Shown here one piece after another: positions 1-8,600 of a stretch of DNA of 64,000 bases. A model generated the notes under the pieces. It did no database searches, was not told the origin of the DNA, and saw only the letters and a list, made by a program, of their open reading frames with translations. This DNA is from Paenibacillus mucilaginosus 3016 (GTDB lineage Bacteria; Bacillota; Bacilli; Paenibacillales; NBRC-103111): positions 2,870,001 to 2,934,000 of the forward strand of contig NC_016935.1 of NCBI RefSeq assembly GCF_000250655.1, written 5' to 3'. The first letter of the stretch is position 1. Each line of letters begins with the position of its first letter. The translations under genes and the position numbers were made by a program.

Positions 1-374
1 ACGAAGAAGGTCTGGGCCACGGGTGCCGGGTCCGCCAGTCCGGTCGTCTCGATCAGCACGCGGTCAAAATTGCCTTTGCGCGGATCTCCCGCCCGCTTGG
101 CATCCATGAGCTCGCCGAGGATGCGGATCAGGTCCCCCCGTACCGTGCAGCAGATGCAGCCGTTATTCATCTCAAAGATCTCTTCGTCCGCGCCGACGAC
201 GAGCTGGTTGTCAATGCCCACTTCACCGAACTCGTTGACGATCACGGCGATCTTATGCCCATGATCCGCCGTCAGGATATGGTTCAGGAGGGTCGTTTTG
301 CCTGCACCGAGAAACCCGGTCAGCACCGTGACGGGAATAAGAGAGGAGGCGTCGATGGATTCAATGTCAGACAT
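1..374 (-). CDS. CobW/COG0523-family GTP-binding metallochaperone (C-terminus beyond window)
   Basis: The visible 124 codons run off the left edge. Residues about 14-30 contain the Walker A loop GFLGAGKTTLLNHIL, then VNEFGEVGID, the hallmark metal-binding motif GCICC followed by TVRGDL, and ETTGLADPAPVAQTF (Walker B/switch region). These are diagnostic of G3E GTPases of the CobW/COG0523 family, which deliver zinc or other metals to client enzymes. The ATG at 372-374 follows an AAAAGGAG ribosome binding site. Two GTAAT-N-ATTAC palindromes flank its promoter, pointing to Zur control and a zinc-scarcity role like ZagA/YciC of Bacillus subtilis. The zinc role is inferred from the family and operators, not proven by the protein sequence. 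Confidence 0.93.
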   Translation of the reverse strand, partial: MSDIESIDASSLIPVTVLTGFLGAGKTTLLNHILTADHGHKIAVIVNEFGEVGIDNQLVVGADEEIFEMNNGCICCTVRGDLIRILGELMDAKRAGDPRKGNFDRVLIETTGLADPAPVAQTFF

Positions 375-401
375 AGTAGGGGAGGCTCCTTTTATTTAAT
401 A

Positions 402-467
402 GTAATTATTACTTTTATTAGAATAAGTTCTATCCCGCGGGGTTGTCAATCAAAAAGTAATAATTAC
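402..467 (-). promoter_or_regulatory. Promoter of the CobW gene flanked by two Zur boxes
   Basis: Read on the minus strand, TTGACA (444-449) and TATTCT (420-425) are 18 bp apart and form a sigma-A promoter. The palindromes GTAAT-T-ATTAC (402-412) and GTAAT-A-ATTAC (457-467) match the core of the Bacillus Zur box. One sits at or just after the expected transcription start and one just upstream of the -35 element, a good arrangement for repression by zinc-loaded Zur. Confidence 0.8.
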
Positions 468-597
468 GAAGTAATACCGCAATCGGGAAGAAACGGAGGC
501 CCCTGCCCCCGTGTTAGAATAAGTGACAGATCTTCCTCATATATAAACGAGGAGCCGCCGGCTTACTGGTGAGAAACCGAATAAAGGAGTGTGTGTG

Positions 598-987
598 ATG
601 AAAAAGGTTTGGCGTATTGCAGGATGGGTGGGGCTCATCCTGGTGGCAATCCTGTTCGTTCAGGCAGGAGTGCTGAAGCTGATCGGCGAAACGATGAGCG
701 TCGAGGGCTTTAAGGCGATGGGCTTTCCGGATTGGTTCCGTCTGCTGATCGGCCTGCTCGAGGCGGTTGGCGGGGTGGCTCTGCTGTTCCGCAAGACCGC
801 CCGCTACGCAGCGGCACTGCTCGGGGCGATCATGATCGGGGCCATCGTGACGATCCTGACCGTGGGCAACCCGCCGGATGTGGCGTTCCCAGCGGTTACC
901 CTGGTGCTTCTCGTGCTGGTCGGCCTGCTCAGAAAGCCGGCGGGCCCCAGGACAGCCGGAGAGACGAAGCTGGGCATCGGACGATAA
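598..987 (+). CDS. DoxX-like small integral membrane protein
   Basis: A 129-aa protein with four predicted membrane helices (about residues 5-25, 45-65, 72-92 and 96-114) and the DoxX-like pattern of a first helix ending in AGVLKLIGE and a later GLLEAVGGVALLF. The ATG at 598 lies 8 nt after AAAGGAG; the in-frame GTG at 589 overlaps the Shine-Dalgarno and is unlikely. DoxX-like proteins are linked to thiol/redox stress or quinone metabolism, but the biochemical role of this subgroup is unsettled. It is divergent from the CobW gene and shares the upstream region carrying the Zur boxes, so co-regulation by zinc is possible but not shown. Confidence 0.75.
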   Translation: MKKVWRIAGWVGLILVAILFVQAGVLKLIGETMSVEGFKAMGFPDWFRLLIGLLEAVGGVALLFRKTARYAAALLGAIMIGAIVTILTVGNPPDVAFPAVTLVLLVLVGLLRKPAGPRTAGETKLGIGR

Positions 988-1206
988 ACTGCCCTGTTCG
1001 CTGCTCCGTTGATGAGCGCTGTGCTCAACAACACTTGAACCCAATCATAGCAAGGCTGTGCGTGCCGCTGGAATTCCGGCGGTTTTTTTGTGCTTCATGC
1101 CGAACTGTGGGCAGGGGATTGAAAAACGCGATCGCGTAATGTACCATGAATTTGTGATACATATGTGTTAGATAAGGTAACGTGACAACGAGAGGAGAGA
1201 GAAACT

Positions 1207-3159
1207 ATGATGCACCATTCGACGCAAAAGAAAAAGCGCTTAACATCTCTGCTGGCAGGCACGCTTCTGCTGGCTGCTCCGCTGTCGGCCCATGCGGCCC
1301 AGCCGGGACTCTCTCTTTCTCCGGATGAGGCGGTACTGCAGGCTGCCCCGCTGTCCTCCGAAGGCTCCGGTCTTCCCGGCACCGCGCCCATGGCCTCTGT
1401 CGAGCTGGCAGGCCTGCTGCGCCAGGCGGCGGAACTGGCGGGCAAGAGTGCGGCATTCCCGCTTCCCGCAGGAGATGCCGTCACACGTAAGGATACGGCT
1501 GCAGCGCTGTCCGAAGCGCTTCAGCTCAGCCCCGCGGCCGAGCCTTACACGGATGTGCCGGACGATTCGCCCTATACTTCCGTCGTCGGGGCCGTATACA
1601 AGCTGGGGCTGATGAACGGCTACGGCGCCGCCTGGTTCGGGGCGGACGATCCGCTCACCCGGGAGCAGGCTTATACCGTTGCGAACCGCGTGTACGGCTA
1701 TCTGAAGCCGTTCGAGCTCGTGGAAGCGAGTATCCCGGATATGCAGACCGCCATGGCTCAAGGGAAGCTGACCTCCGAAGGACTGGTGCAGATGTACCTT
1801 GACCGGATTGCGAAGTACGACAAGCAGGGCGTGAGCCTGAATTCGATGATCTCGCTCAATTCTGAAGCACTGGAGCTTGCGAAGGCGCTGGATGAGGAGC
1901 GGCGGAGCCAAGGCCCGCGGGGACCGCTGCACGGCATTCCGATCATCGTCAAGGATAACTACGATACCGAAGATATGGCCACGACGGCCGGCTGCCTCTG
2001 CCTCAAGGATTCCATGCCGGGTAAGGATGCCGACCAGGTGGCCAAGCTCAAAGCGGCCGGGGCCATCATCCTCGGCAAGTCGAACCTGAGCGAATTCGCC
2101 TTCAATATTACGACGACAAGCTCACTCGGCGGCCAGACGCTGAATCCGTATGCGCTGCAGTTCAACCCGGGCGGCTCGAGCGGCGGAACGGGCGCTTCCA
2201 TCGCGGCGAACTTCGCGGCAGCGGGGATGGGAACCGATACCGGAGGTTCGATCCGCGTTCCGTCCGCCTTCAACAGCCTGGTAGGGATCCGGCCTACCGT
2301 GGGCCTGTCCAGCCGTGACGGGATTATCCCGCTGGCCCTCACGCAGGACGTCGGCGGCCCGATGGCGCGCAGCGTCACCGATGCGGCTATCCTGCTCGAT
2401 GCCACGGCAGGCTATGACCCCGATGATACCGCAACGGCCTTCGGCGTGGGCCGGATTCCCGCAAGCTATACTTCGTTCCTGGATGCCGACGGACTCAAGG
2501 GAGCCCGGATCGGCGTGGCTGTGGAGCTGATCGGCTCGGAGCCGCAGCAGAAGGCGGTCAGCGACCTGGTCTACAAGGCTGTCGATGATCTGGAGCGGCT
2601 TGGCGCGCAGACGGTGCCGATCCTCATCCCGCATGCGGCCGAGATCGGGAAGTACCCGAGCCTCAGCGGCTACGAGTTCAAGTTCCACCTGAACGATTAC
2701 CTGAAGGAGCTCGGGCCGAAGGCACCTTATGCGACGCTGAACGACATCATCGAATCGGGCCGGTACATCAAGACGCAGGAAGAGCCGATGAAAGCCCGCA
2801 ACGCCCGCGAATCCCTTGATACGCAAGAGTACAAAGATATCGTTCTCTTCCGTACGAAGCTGACCCAGGAATCGCTGCTGAAGGTGATGGCGGATCATGA
2901 TCTCGATGCGATCGTGTATCCGACCTCCGCTTACCCGGCGGCCCCGATCGGAGAGCCGCAGAACTCCGGTCCGAATACGAAGTTCAGTCCGTTCTCCGGC
3001 TTCCCTGCCGTTACGGTGCCAGCCGGCTTCACTCCGGACGGCCTTCCGGTGGGACTCGAGTTCCTGGGACGCGCCTTCGACGAAGGCCATCTGATTCAGC
3101 TGGCTTACGCTTATGAGCAGGGAACGCAGCACCGCAAACCGCCGGTCCTTCTTCCTTAA
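1207..3159 (+). CDS. Secreted amidase-signature hydrolase with N-terminal SLH segment
   Basis: A 650-aa protein. Residues 1-31 form a signal peptide ending SAHA-A. Residues about 90-170 resemble SLH sequence (YTDVPDDSPYTSVVGAV, then DPLTREQAYTVANRVYGYL), implying attachment to the cell-wall polymer. The rest is an amidase-signature domain with the complete Ser-cisSer-Lys triad: K249 (HGIPIIVKDNYDT), S324 in GGSSGG, and S348 in DTGGSIR; the 24-residue gap between the serines matches FAAH. The substrate cannot be read from sequence: an exported amide, or a peptide or wall component, is likely. Tandem ATGs at 1207 and 1210 follow GAGGAGAG. It is convergent with the diguanylate cyclase gene across a shared terminator. 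Confidence 0.9.
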   Translation: MMHHSTQKKKRLTSLLAGTLLLAAPLSAHAAQPGLSLSPDEAVLQAAPLSSEGSGLPGTAPMASVELAGLLRQAAELAGKSAAFPLPAGDAVTRKDTAAALSEALQLSPAAEPYTDVPDDSPYTSVVGAVYKLGLMNGYGAAWFGADDPLTREQAYTVANRVYGYLKPFELVEASIPDMQTAMAQGKLTSEGLVQMYLDRIAKYDKQGVSLNSMISLNSEALELAKALDEERRSQGPRGPLHGIPIIVKDNYDTEDMATTAGCLCLKDSMPGKDADQVAKLKAAGAIILGKSNLSEFAFNITTTSSLGGQTLNPYALQFNPGGSSGGTGASIAANFAAAGMGTDTGGSIRVPSAFNSLVGIRPTVGLSSRDGIIPLALTQDVGGPMARSVTDAAILLDATAGYDPDDTATAFGVGRIPASYTSFLDADGLKGARIGVAVELIGSEPQQKAVSDLVYKAVDDLERLGAQTVPILIPHAAEIGKYPSLSGYEFKFHLNDYLKELGPKAPYATLNDIIESGRYIKTQEEPMKARNARESLDTQEYKDIVLFRTKLTQESLLKVMADHDLDAIVYPTSAYPAAPIGEPQNSGPNTKFSPFSGFPAVTVPAGFTPDGLPVGLEFLGRAFDEGHLIQLAYAYEQGTQHRKPPVLLP

Positions 3160-3186
3160 TTCACGCATAGGCACTCATAAAATGAA

Positions 3187-3222
3187 ACAGCCCCCTTGCC
3201 GCAGCTGCGGCAAGGGGGCTGT
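3187..3222. terminator. Perfect 18-bp-stem terminator between convergent genes
   Basis: A perfect palindrome with stems at 3187-3204 and 3205-3222, lying between the stops of the amidase (3159) and diguanylate cyclase (3282). On the minus strand it is followed by TTTCATTTTATG, so it should mainly stop transcription of the cyclase gene; the plus-strand tail is not U-rich. Confidence 0.75.
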
Positions 3223-3281
3223 TGTCATTGGCATGATGTTCGTGGTCGGTACGCACAGCGGTGCAACCGCCCAAAGCAGGT

Positions 3282-4760
3282 CTATCCGCCTCGATAAAAA
3301 GCGAATCCCCGGCCCCCGCGTCGCTTGGCCTCATACATGGCCTGGTCCGCCGCATCGAGCAGGTCGGGCATCGTCCGTGCATCCTGCGGGTACAGGGCGA
3401 TGCCGACGGACGGGGAGGTCCGGAGCGTCACCTCCTCCAGGCGGTACGGCTTCGAGAGGAGCTGGACGACGGCCTCGGAGAGCTCCTGCAGCCGCTCCAG
3501 GCTGCCGAGGGAAGAGAGGGGGACGGCAATGGCAAATTCATCTCCCCCGAGCCGGGCCATGCTGATGCCGTCTTTCTGCAGGGAGGACAGCCGTTCGGCC
3601 ACTGCCTGCAGGAGCAGATCACCGGTGCGGTGCCCGTGATTGTCATTGATCGGCTTGAACTTGTCCAGGTCGAAGTAGAGAACAGCCACGGGCTCCTGTC
3701 CCGGGCCGGAGAGCTTTCCCTCAAGCTCCAGCTCGAACACCCTCCGGTTCAGCAGCCCCGTCAGGCTGTCACAGCTTGCGATCCTCTCCAACCTGCGGAG
3801 GGATTGGCGCAGTTTGTCGTTCAGCATCTCCCGCTCAGTGAGGAAGTGGATCTGCCGGACCAGCACGAGCAGCACGGTAAGGGTCAAGCCCCAGACGAAC
3901 ACGTCTGTCGTGAGGCGGTAAAAGACCAGAATCCCGATCAGCAGGAGCAGGCCGATATACGGAACGGAGAACCGGATCACGCGGCCGACACGCCCCTCGG
4001 CCCCGGCTGTACCCGGCTTGCCGGATAGGGAACGGAGTCCGGCCACCGCCATACAGAAGGCGGCTCCCGTCCAGAACGTGTCGATCCAGGGCTCAAGCGA
4101 ATCCAGTGAGTGGATATCGATCAGCAGCATGTAGAGCGTATCCCCGGACATATAGCTTAGGCAGCCGATCGCGAGCATCCGCATCGTTCGGCGGCTCATC
4201 CGCCGCTCTCCGTTCAGCAGCCAGCAGGTGAGGATGAATACCATGAGCAGGGAGGTGATCGGGTAGATGAGATCGACGGAGATGGTGATGAGATCAAGAT
4301 TCTCATCGCCCTGGTAGATCGGCTTGATCAGGAACTCCCAGCTGACGACGGCAAGACTCACCACGAGAATCATGGAGTCGAGCAGGTAACGGTTTTTCTC
4401 GCCCGAGCGCACCCATCCATAGAATGCGACCAGGTAGATCAGCGACTGGGAGACCCAGAAGATGTCCGCAATCCCGATGTCCGGTGCTTCCGTTTGCCAT
4501 ATCCATTCGTAGGAGCCCCAGATGAGCTGGGCCGTCATCTCGCAGAAGAGTGCGGTGCCGATCAGCAGCCAGAACCCCTTCTGGGGTCCGGTATGGGCAC
4601 GGATGACCTGGATCACCACCCCGAGGGAGATGGCCGGTGCCAGGATATCCATCAGATAGAGCGGAAGAATATATTGGCCGTACCCTAAGGACACGGCAGC
4701 CTGCACGAAGACGAAGAGCAGACCGAAGATCAGCAGGCGGGAAGAGTGGATTGATCTCAT
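3282..4760 (-). CDS. Membrane-bound diguanylate cyclase (GGDEF)
   Basis: A 492-aa protein whose first about 310 residues are membrane helices (roughly eight to ten) and whose C-terminal about 165 residues form a GGDEF domain. It contains SCDSLTGLLNRR, YFDLDKFKPINDNHGH and an intact GGDEF at residues 405-409, so it should make c-di-GMP from GTP. The position of the RxxD inhibitory site reads KDGI, so classical product inhibition looks lost. The start chosen is ATG 4760, behind AAAGGGGCG; an upstream in-frame ATG at 4865 lies inside the riboswitch and is unlikely to be used. A c-di-GMP-I riboswitch and intrinsic terminator lie in its leader, so the product probably feeds back on transcription of its own gene. 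Confidence 0.92.
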   Translation of the reverse strand: MRSIHSSRLLIFGLLFVFVQAAVSLGYGQYILPLYLMDILAPAISLGVVIQVIRAHTGPQKGFWLLIGTALFCEMTAQLIWGSYEWIWQTEAPDIGIADIFWVSQSLIYLVAFYGWVRSGEKNRYLLDSMILVVSLAVVSWEFLIKPIYQGDENLDLITISVDLIYPITSLLMVFILTCWLLNGERRMSRRTMRMLAIGCLSYMSGDTLYMLLIDIHSLDSLEPWIDTFWTGAAFCMAVAGLRSLSGKPGTAGAEGRVGRVIRFSVPYIGLLLLIGILVFYRLTTDVFVWGLTLTVLLVLVRQIHFLTEREMLNDKLRQSLRRLERIASCDSLTGLLNRRVFELELEGKLSGPGQEPVAVLYFDLDKFKPINDNHGHRTGDLLLQAVAERLSSLQKDGISMARLGGDEFAIAVPLSSLGSLERLQELSEAVVQLLSKPYRLEEVTLRTSPSVGIALYPQDARTMPDLLDAADQAMYEAKRRGGRGFAFYRGG

Positions 4761-4784
4761 GTTGGAAGCGCCCCTTTTGTAATC

Positions 4785-4815
4785 AAAAAAACCACCACCC
4801 AAGCAGGTGATGGTT
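4785..4815 (-). terminator. Expression-platform terminator of the c-di-GMP riboswitch
   Basis: On the minus strand AACCATCACC pairs with GGTGGTGGTT (10 bp, one G-U) and is followed by seven or more Ts, ending just before the AAAGGGG ribosome binding site of the cyclase gene. An upstream GTGGTG could pair with CATCAC, the 5' arm of the terminator, giving a plausible antiterminator. Confidence 0.85.
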
Positions 4816-4825
4816 GCGCGCACAC

Positions 4826-4915
4826 CACTAAGGCAGCCCGGCTGCCATAGAATGAGAAGGTTCATTCCTTAGGCCCGAGGCTTTGCGTCCTTATTTTTCA
4901 ATAAGTTTGCTATTG
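4826..4915 (-). promoter_or_regulatory. c-di-GMP-I (GEMM-I) riboswitch
   Basis: On the minus strand the leader shows the GEMM-I signature in order: GCAAAC; a short helix TTAT/ATAA closed by a GAAA-type tetraloop; the invariant GGACGCAAAGCC; TCGGGCCTAA (tetraloop receptor side); and a second helix GGCAGCC-GGGCTGCC. It is followed by a terminator hairpin and the diguanylate cyclase start. Family knowledge: this class binds c-di-GMP through G and C in these conserved stretches. Whether ligand turns the gene on or off cannot be decided by eye. Confidence 0.93.
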
Positions 4916-5105
4916 AACAAGTAGAGTTATGGATTGTCGAATGAAAAGCCGGAGGAAATAAATCGTTACATATAATAATAGACAATACGTTGGGATTCGT
5001 CAAAATGAAAAAAATGTCTCTTCAGGAAGAACCGTGTCAGATTCAAGAGAGAACGGGAAACAGCGGATTCCGGCGTACACCGGCAGAACCTGTGGGGAAT
5101 GAAAG

Positions 5106-5140
5106 AAGGCCGGAGGGAGGACAGCTCCCGTTCCGGCCTT
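5106..5140 (-). terminator. Terminator downstream of the 70-aa protein gene
   Basis: AAGGCCGG (5106-5113) pairs with CCGGCCTT (5133-5140), with inner GGGAG/CTCCC pairing. The minus-strand tail CTTTCATTCC is moderately U-rich, suiting termination of the gene ending at 5189. Confidence 0.6.
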
Positions 5141-5188
5141 CGGCGTGCAGCGGCCGCCCGGGCATAAACCCGGACGGATTCGGCTGCG

Positions 5189-5401
5189 TTATTTTTTCAG
5201 CGCATCCTTCTTGACTTCTTCTACGAAGACATCGTGGGAATCGCGGGTGCTCCCCGGCTGAATCTCCACGAGCGAATACTTCTTGTCGCCGATCATGATG
5301 ACGTCCTCAACCTCCGGAAGCGGCTCCTCGAGGTATACGGTCCCCAAATACGAATTGCTTTTCTTCAGTTTAATGTTCCAACGGAACTGCGGCTTGGCCA
5401 T
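5189..5401 (-). CDS. Small conserved-looking protein of unknown function (70 aa)
   Basis: A 70-aa soluble, lysine-rich protein starting MAKPQFRWNIKLKKSNSYLG with a beta-strand-rich look (LGTVYLEEPLP, VIMIGDKKYSLVEIQPG). The ATG at 5401 is preceded by AGGAGGACAAGAAC, a near-ideal ribosome binding site, and a terminator follows, so it is very likely a real monocistronic gene. I do not recognise the family and assign no function. Confidence 0.7.
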   Translation of the reverse strand: MAKPQFRWNIKLKKSNSYLGTVYLEEPLPEVEDVIMIGDKKYSLVEIQPGSTRDSHDVFVEEVKKDALKK

Positions 5402-5495
5402 GTTCTTGTCCTCCTGAATTTCATATGAAATTCAAGTTACCACAGTTCCTCTCAAAATAAAAGGGAACGGAGGGCCGCGAGGGAACACAGATTCC

Positions 5496-5530
5496 TGCAA
5501 AAAGTACAGAAGAATGATATTTTACGGGGG
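5496..5530 (+). promoter_or_regulatory. Galactan-regulon motif, copy 1
   Basis: Reads TGCAAAAAGTACAG, eight variable bases, then TATTTTACGGGGG, 96 bp before the GH53 start at 5626. The same GCAAAA..ACAG-N8-TATTTT pattern occurs at 10445, 22466 and 23774 (minus), always next to galactan genes. It is a candidate binding site for the response regulator encoded at 20790-22376. Confidence 0.75.
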
Positions 5531-5584
5531 TAATCCCTGTGGGAGCGTTTGCTATAATCGGTTCAGCGGTCGGCAAGAAGTTTG

Positions 5585-5598
5585 GTTAACCGCTTACA
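5585..5598. promoter_or_regulatory. cre-like site (CcpA) upstream of GH53
   Basis: GTTAACCGCTTACA matches the cre pattern TGNAANCGNTNNCA at all fixed positions except the first two bases, and lies 28 bp before the galactanase start. Catabolite repression of a polysaccharide gene is expected, but the match is imperfect. Confidence 0.4.
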
Positions 5599-5625
5599 AC
5601 GAAGTCAGGGAGGTCGTTTTGAGGC

Positions 5626-8600
5626 ATGCGATTCGTGAAAAAAAGCACGGCCCTGCTGCTGGTGGCAGCCATGGCGCTGACATGGGTTCCGCAGGGGGCA
5701 CGGGCTGCAGAGCAGGAGAGTGTGATCCGCATCAATCCCATTGAGGGGCTGAGCCCGGATTTCATTAAAGGCTCGGATGTCTCCATGCTGAGCCAGATTA
5801 AAGAAAGCGGTGGCCGTTACTACGACGGCGGCGTGGAGAAGGATGCGCTGCAGATCCTGAAAGACCACGGGACGAACTGGGTCCGTCTGCGGATCTGGAA
5901 CAACCCGGTGGATCCGGACGGAAATCCGCTCGGGGGCGGCAATAATGACCTGGCGAGGACGGTGGAGACTGCCGTCTACGCGAAGGAGCTGGGCCTGAAG
6001 GTGCTGCTCGATTTCCATTACAGCGACTTCTGGGCGGATCCGGGCAAGCAGTTGAAGCCGGCTGCCTGGGAAGGTCTCAGCGGCGCCGAACTCGAGCAGG
6101 CGGTCTACGACTATACCGACAGCGTGATCCAAGAGCTTAAGGCGCAGGATGCGATGCCGGATATGGTGCAGATCGGCAACGAGACCAACGGCGGCATGAT
6201 CTGGCCGGACGGCAAGACGTGGCAGCAGTCCGCAGGGGAAGAGATCGGCGGCTACGACGGGTTCGCGAATCTCCTGAAGGCGGGGATCCGCGCGGTGGAG
6301 GATAACGATCCGGAGGATCAGACGCGGATCATGCTGCATCTGGCGGACGGAGGAGACAACGACCTGTACCGCAGGGTGTTCGATGCGCTTACGCTCCGCG
6401 GCGTGAACTTCGATATCATCGGCCTCTCGTTCTACCCGTACTGGCACGGTACGCTGGAAGAACTGAAGCACAATATGAACGATATCAGCACGCGCTACGA
6501 CAAAGACGTCATCGTTGTGGAGACGGCTTATGCGCATACGCTGGAGAACGGCGACGGGTTCACGAACATTTTCGGCCCGGCGGAAGAAAGCGCGGGAGGC
6601 TACAAAGCGACGGTGCAGGGGCAGGCCCAGGCGGTGCGGGATATCATGAACGCGGTTCATGAGGTGCCGGGCGGCCGCGGTCTCGGCGTGTTCTACTGGG
6701 AGCAGGACTGGATTCCGGTAGAGGGCGCAGGGTGGAAAATCGGAGAGGGCAACGGCTGGGACAACCAGGCGATGTTCGACTTCGAGGGCAATGCGCTTCC
6801 ATCGCTCGATGTGTATAACCTCGTTTCGGCCCCGCTGGAGGGCGAGCCTTACGCGGCGGAGCTGGAATATGTGCAGCCGGTGACGCTGGACATTACGGTC
6901 GGCGGCGAGCTCCAGCTTCCTGCCGCGGTGAAGGGGGAGTTCAGCGACGACTCGATCCGCTTGCTTCCGGTGGACTGGGAAGCGGTGAGTCCGGAGGATC
7001 TCACGAAGCCGGGCACGCTCCGGATTGCCGGGACGATCGAAGGGGCTTCCCTTCAGGCGGAAGCGGTCGTTACCGTGGAAGGTACACGCAACTATGTGAC
7101 CAATGCGGGCTTCGAAGCCGGGGATTTCAGCGGATGGACGCTGAGCGGCGATACGGAAGCACTCGATGCCGAGAATTCAAGCGCACCGGCAGGCAATGCC
7201 TACAGCGGCGATTATTCCCTCCATTATTATCTTGACCGGCCTTATACGTTCAAAGTGGAGCAGAAGGTTACCGGACTGCCGGACGGTACGTATACCGCGG
7301 CCGTACGCACGCAGGGCGGCGGCGGGGAGAAGAGCCTGAAGCTCTTCGCGGTGAATGCGGCGGGCGACAAGCTGACCGCGGACATCGTCAATACCGCATG
7401 GCATGAGTGGAAGCATATCGTCATTCCGAATATTACGGTGACCGGCGGAGAGCTGACTCTTGGGGTCGAGGCCGATGCCAACAACGGAAGCTGGGGCAGC
7501 ATCGACGAGTTCGAGCTGTATACGGATCATTCCCAGGTCACACTGAGTGCTCCCGAAGAAGTGGAACCGGGCAGCGAGTTCTCCGTCGGGGTCGGCGTGG
7601 ACGGGCTCGTGAATGTGATCGGCTCGCAGGACCTGCAGCTCTCGTACGACCGTGAGCTGTTCCAGTACGTAGGGGCGGAGAGCAGCGAAGCGGGTACCGT
7701 CGTTGCGGCGACGTATGATGCGGATGCCGGTACGGTTCACCTGGTAACGCAGCATGCGGAGGGCAAGGCGGCGAATACGGAGTCGCTCCAAGTGAAATTC
7801 AAAGCGCAGCACATCGAGCGGGAAGGCACGATCGGTGTGACATCGGCAGAGTGGACGGCGCTGTCCTCCGGCAAAAAGATATCGCCTTCCGCTCTTGGCA
7901 GCGTGACCGTGTCGGTCTATGGTGCGGCGAACCAAGAGCCGGGCGGCGGCACCGGCGGCAACAATGGTGGAGACAACGGTGGCGGTACCGGTGGAGACAA
8001 TGGTGACGGCAACAACGGCAGTGGCAACGGTAACAGCAGCAGCAATGACAATGCCGCAGGGAAGCCGGCTTACGATGTGGCCACCGGCACGGCAACGGCC
8101 AAGCTGAGCGCTGACGAGGCGGCCAAGCGCCTGAAGGCGGAGGGCGGCCAAGCCCTGAAGCTGGAGATCCCGGCGGTAGAGGGGGCCAAGGCATACGCTC
8201 AGGAGCTTCCGGCAGCCCTGCTGCAGGAGCAGCCTGATCTGCGGATCGAGCTGGTCACGCCGTTCGGCAGCGTGTCGCTTCCAGGCCTCATGCTGGCTGG
8301 AAGCAAAGGCCTGGGCTCCGGGCCGGTGACAGTCAGTATCCGCACAGTGGACCCTTCCGAGCTGAAGGACGAAGCCCTGAAGGGCAAGCTTGGCGGCAAG
8401 CCGGTCATCGACCTGACGGTCCTGGCGAACGGGCAGCCGGTGGCGTGGAACAATCCGGACGCGCCGGTGACGGTATCCATTCCTTACAAGCCGAACGCTG
8501 CGGAAGCGCAGCATCCGGAATATCTCACGGTATGGTACCTCAATGCAAACGGTGAGGCGGAAGCTGTTCCTACCTCGCACTGGAATGCCAAAACGGGTCT

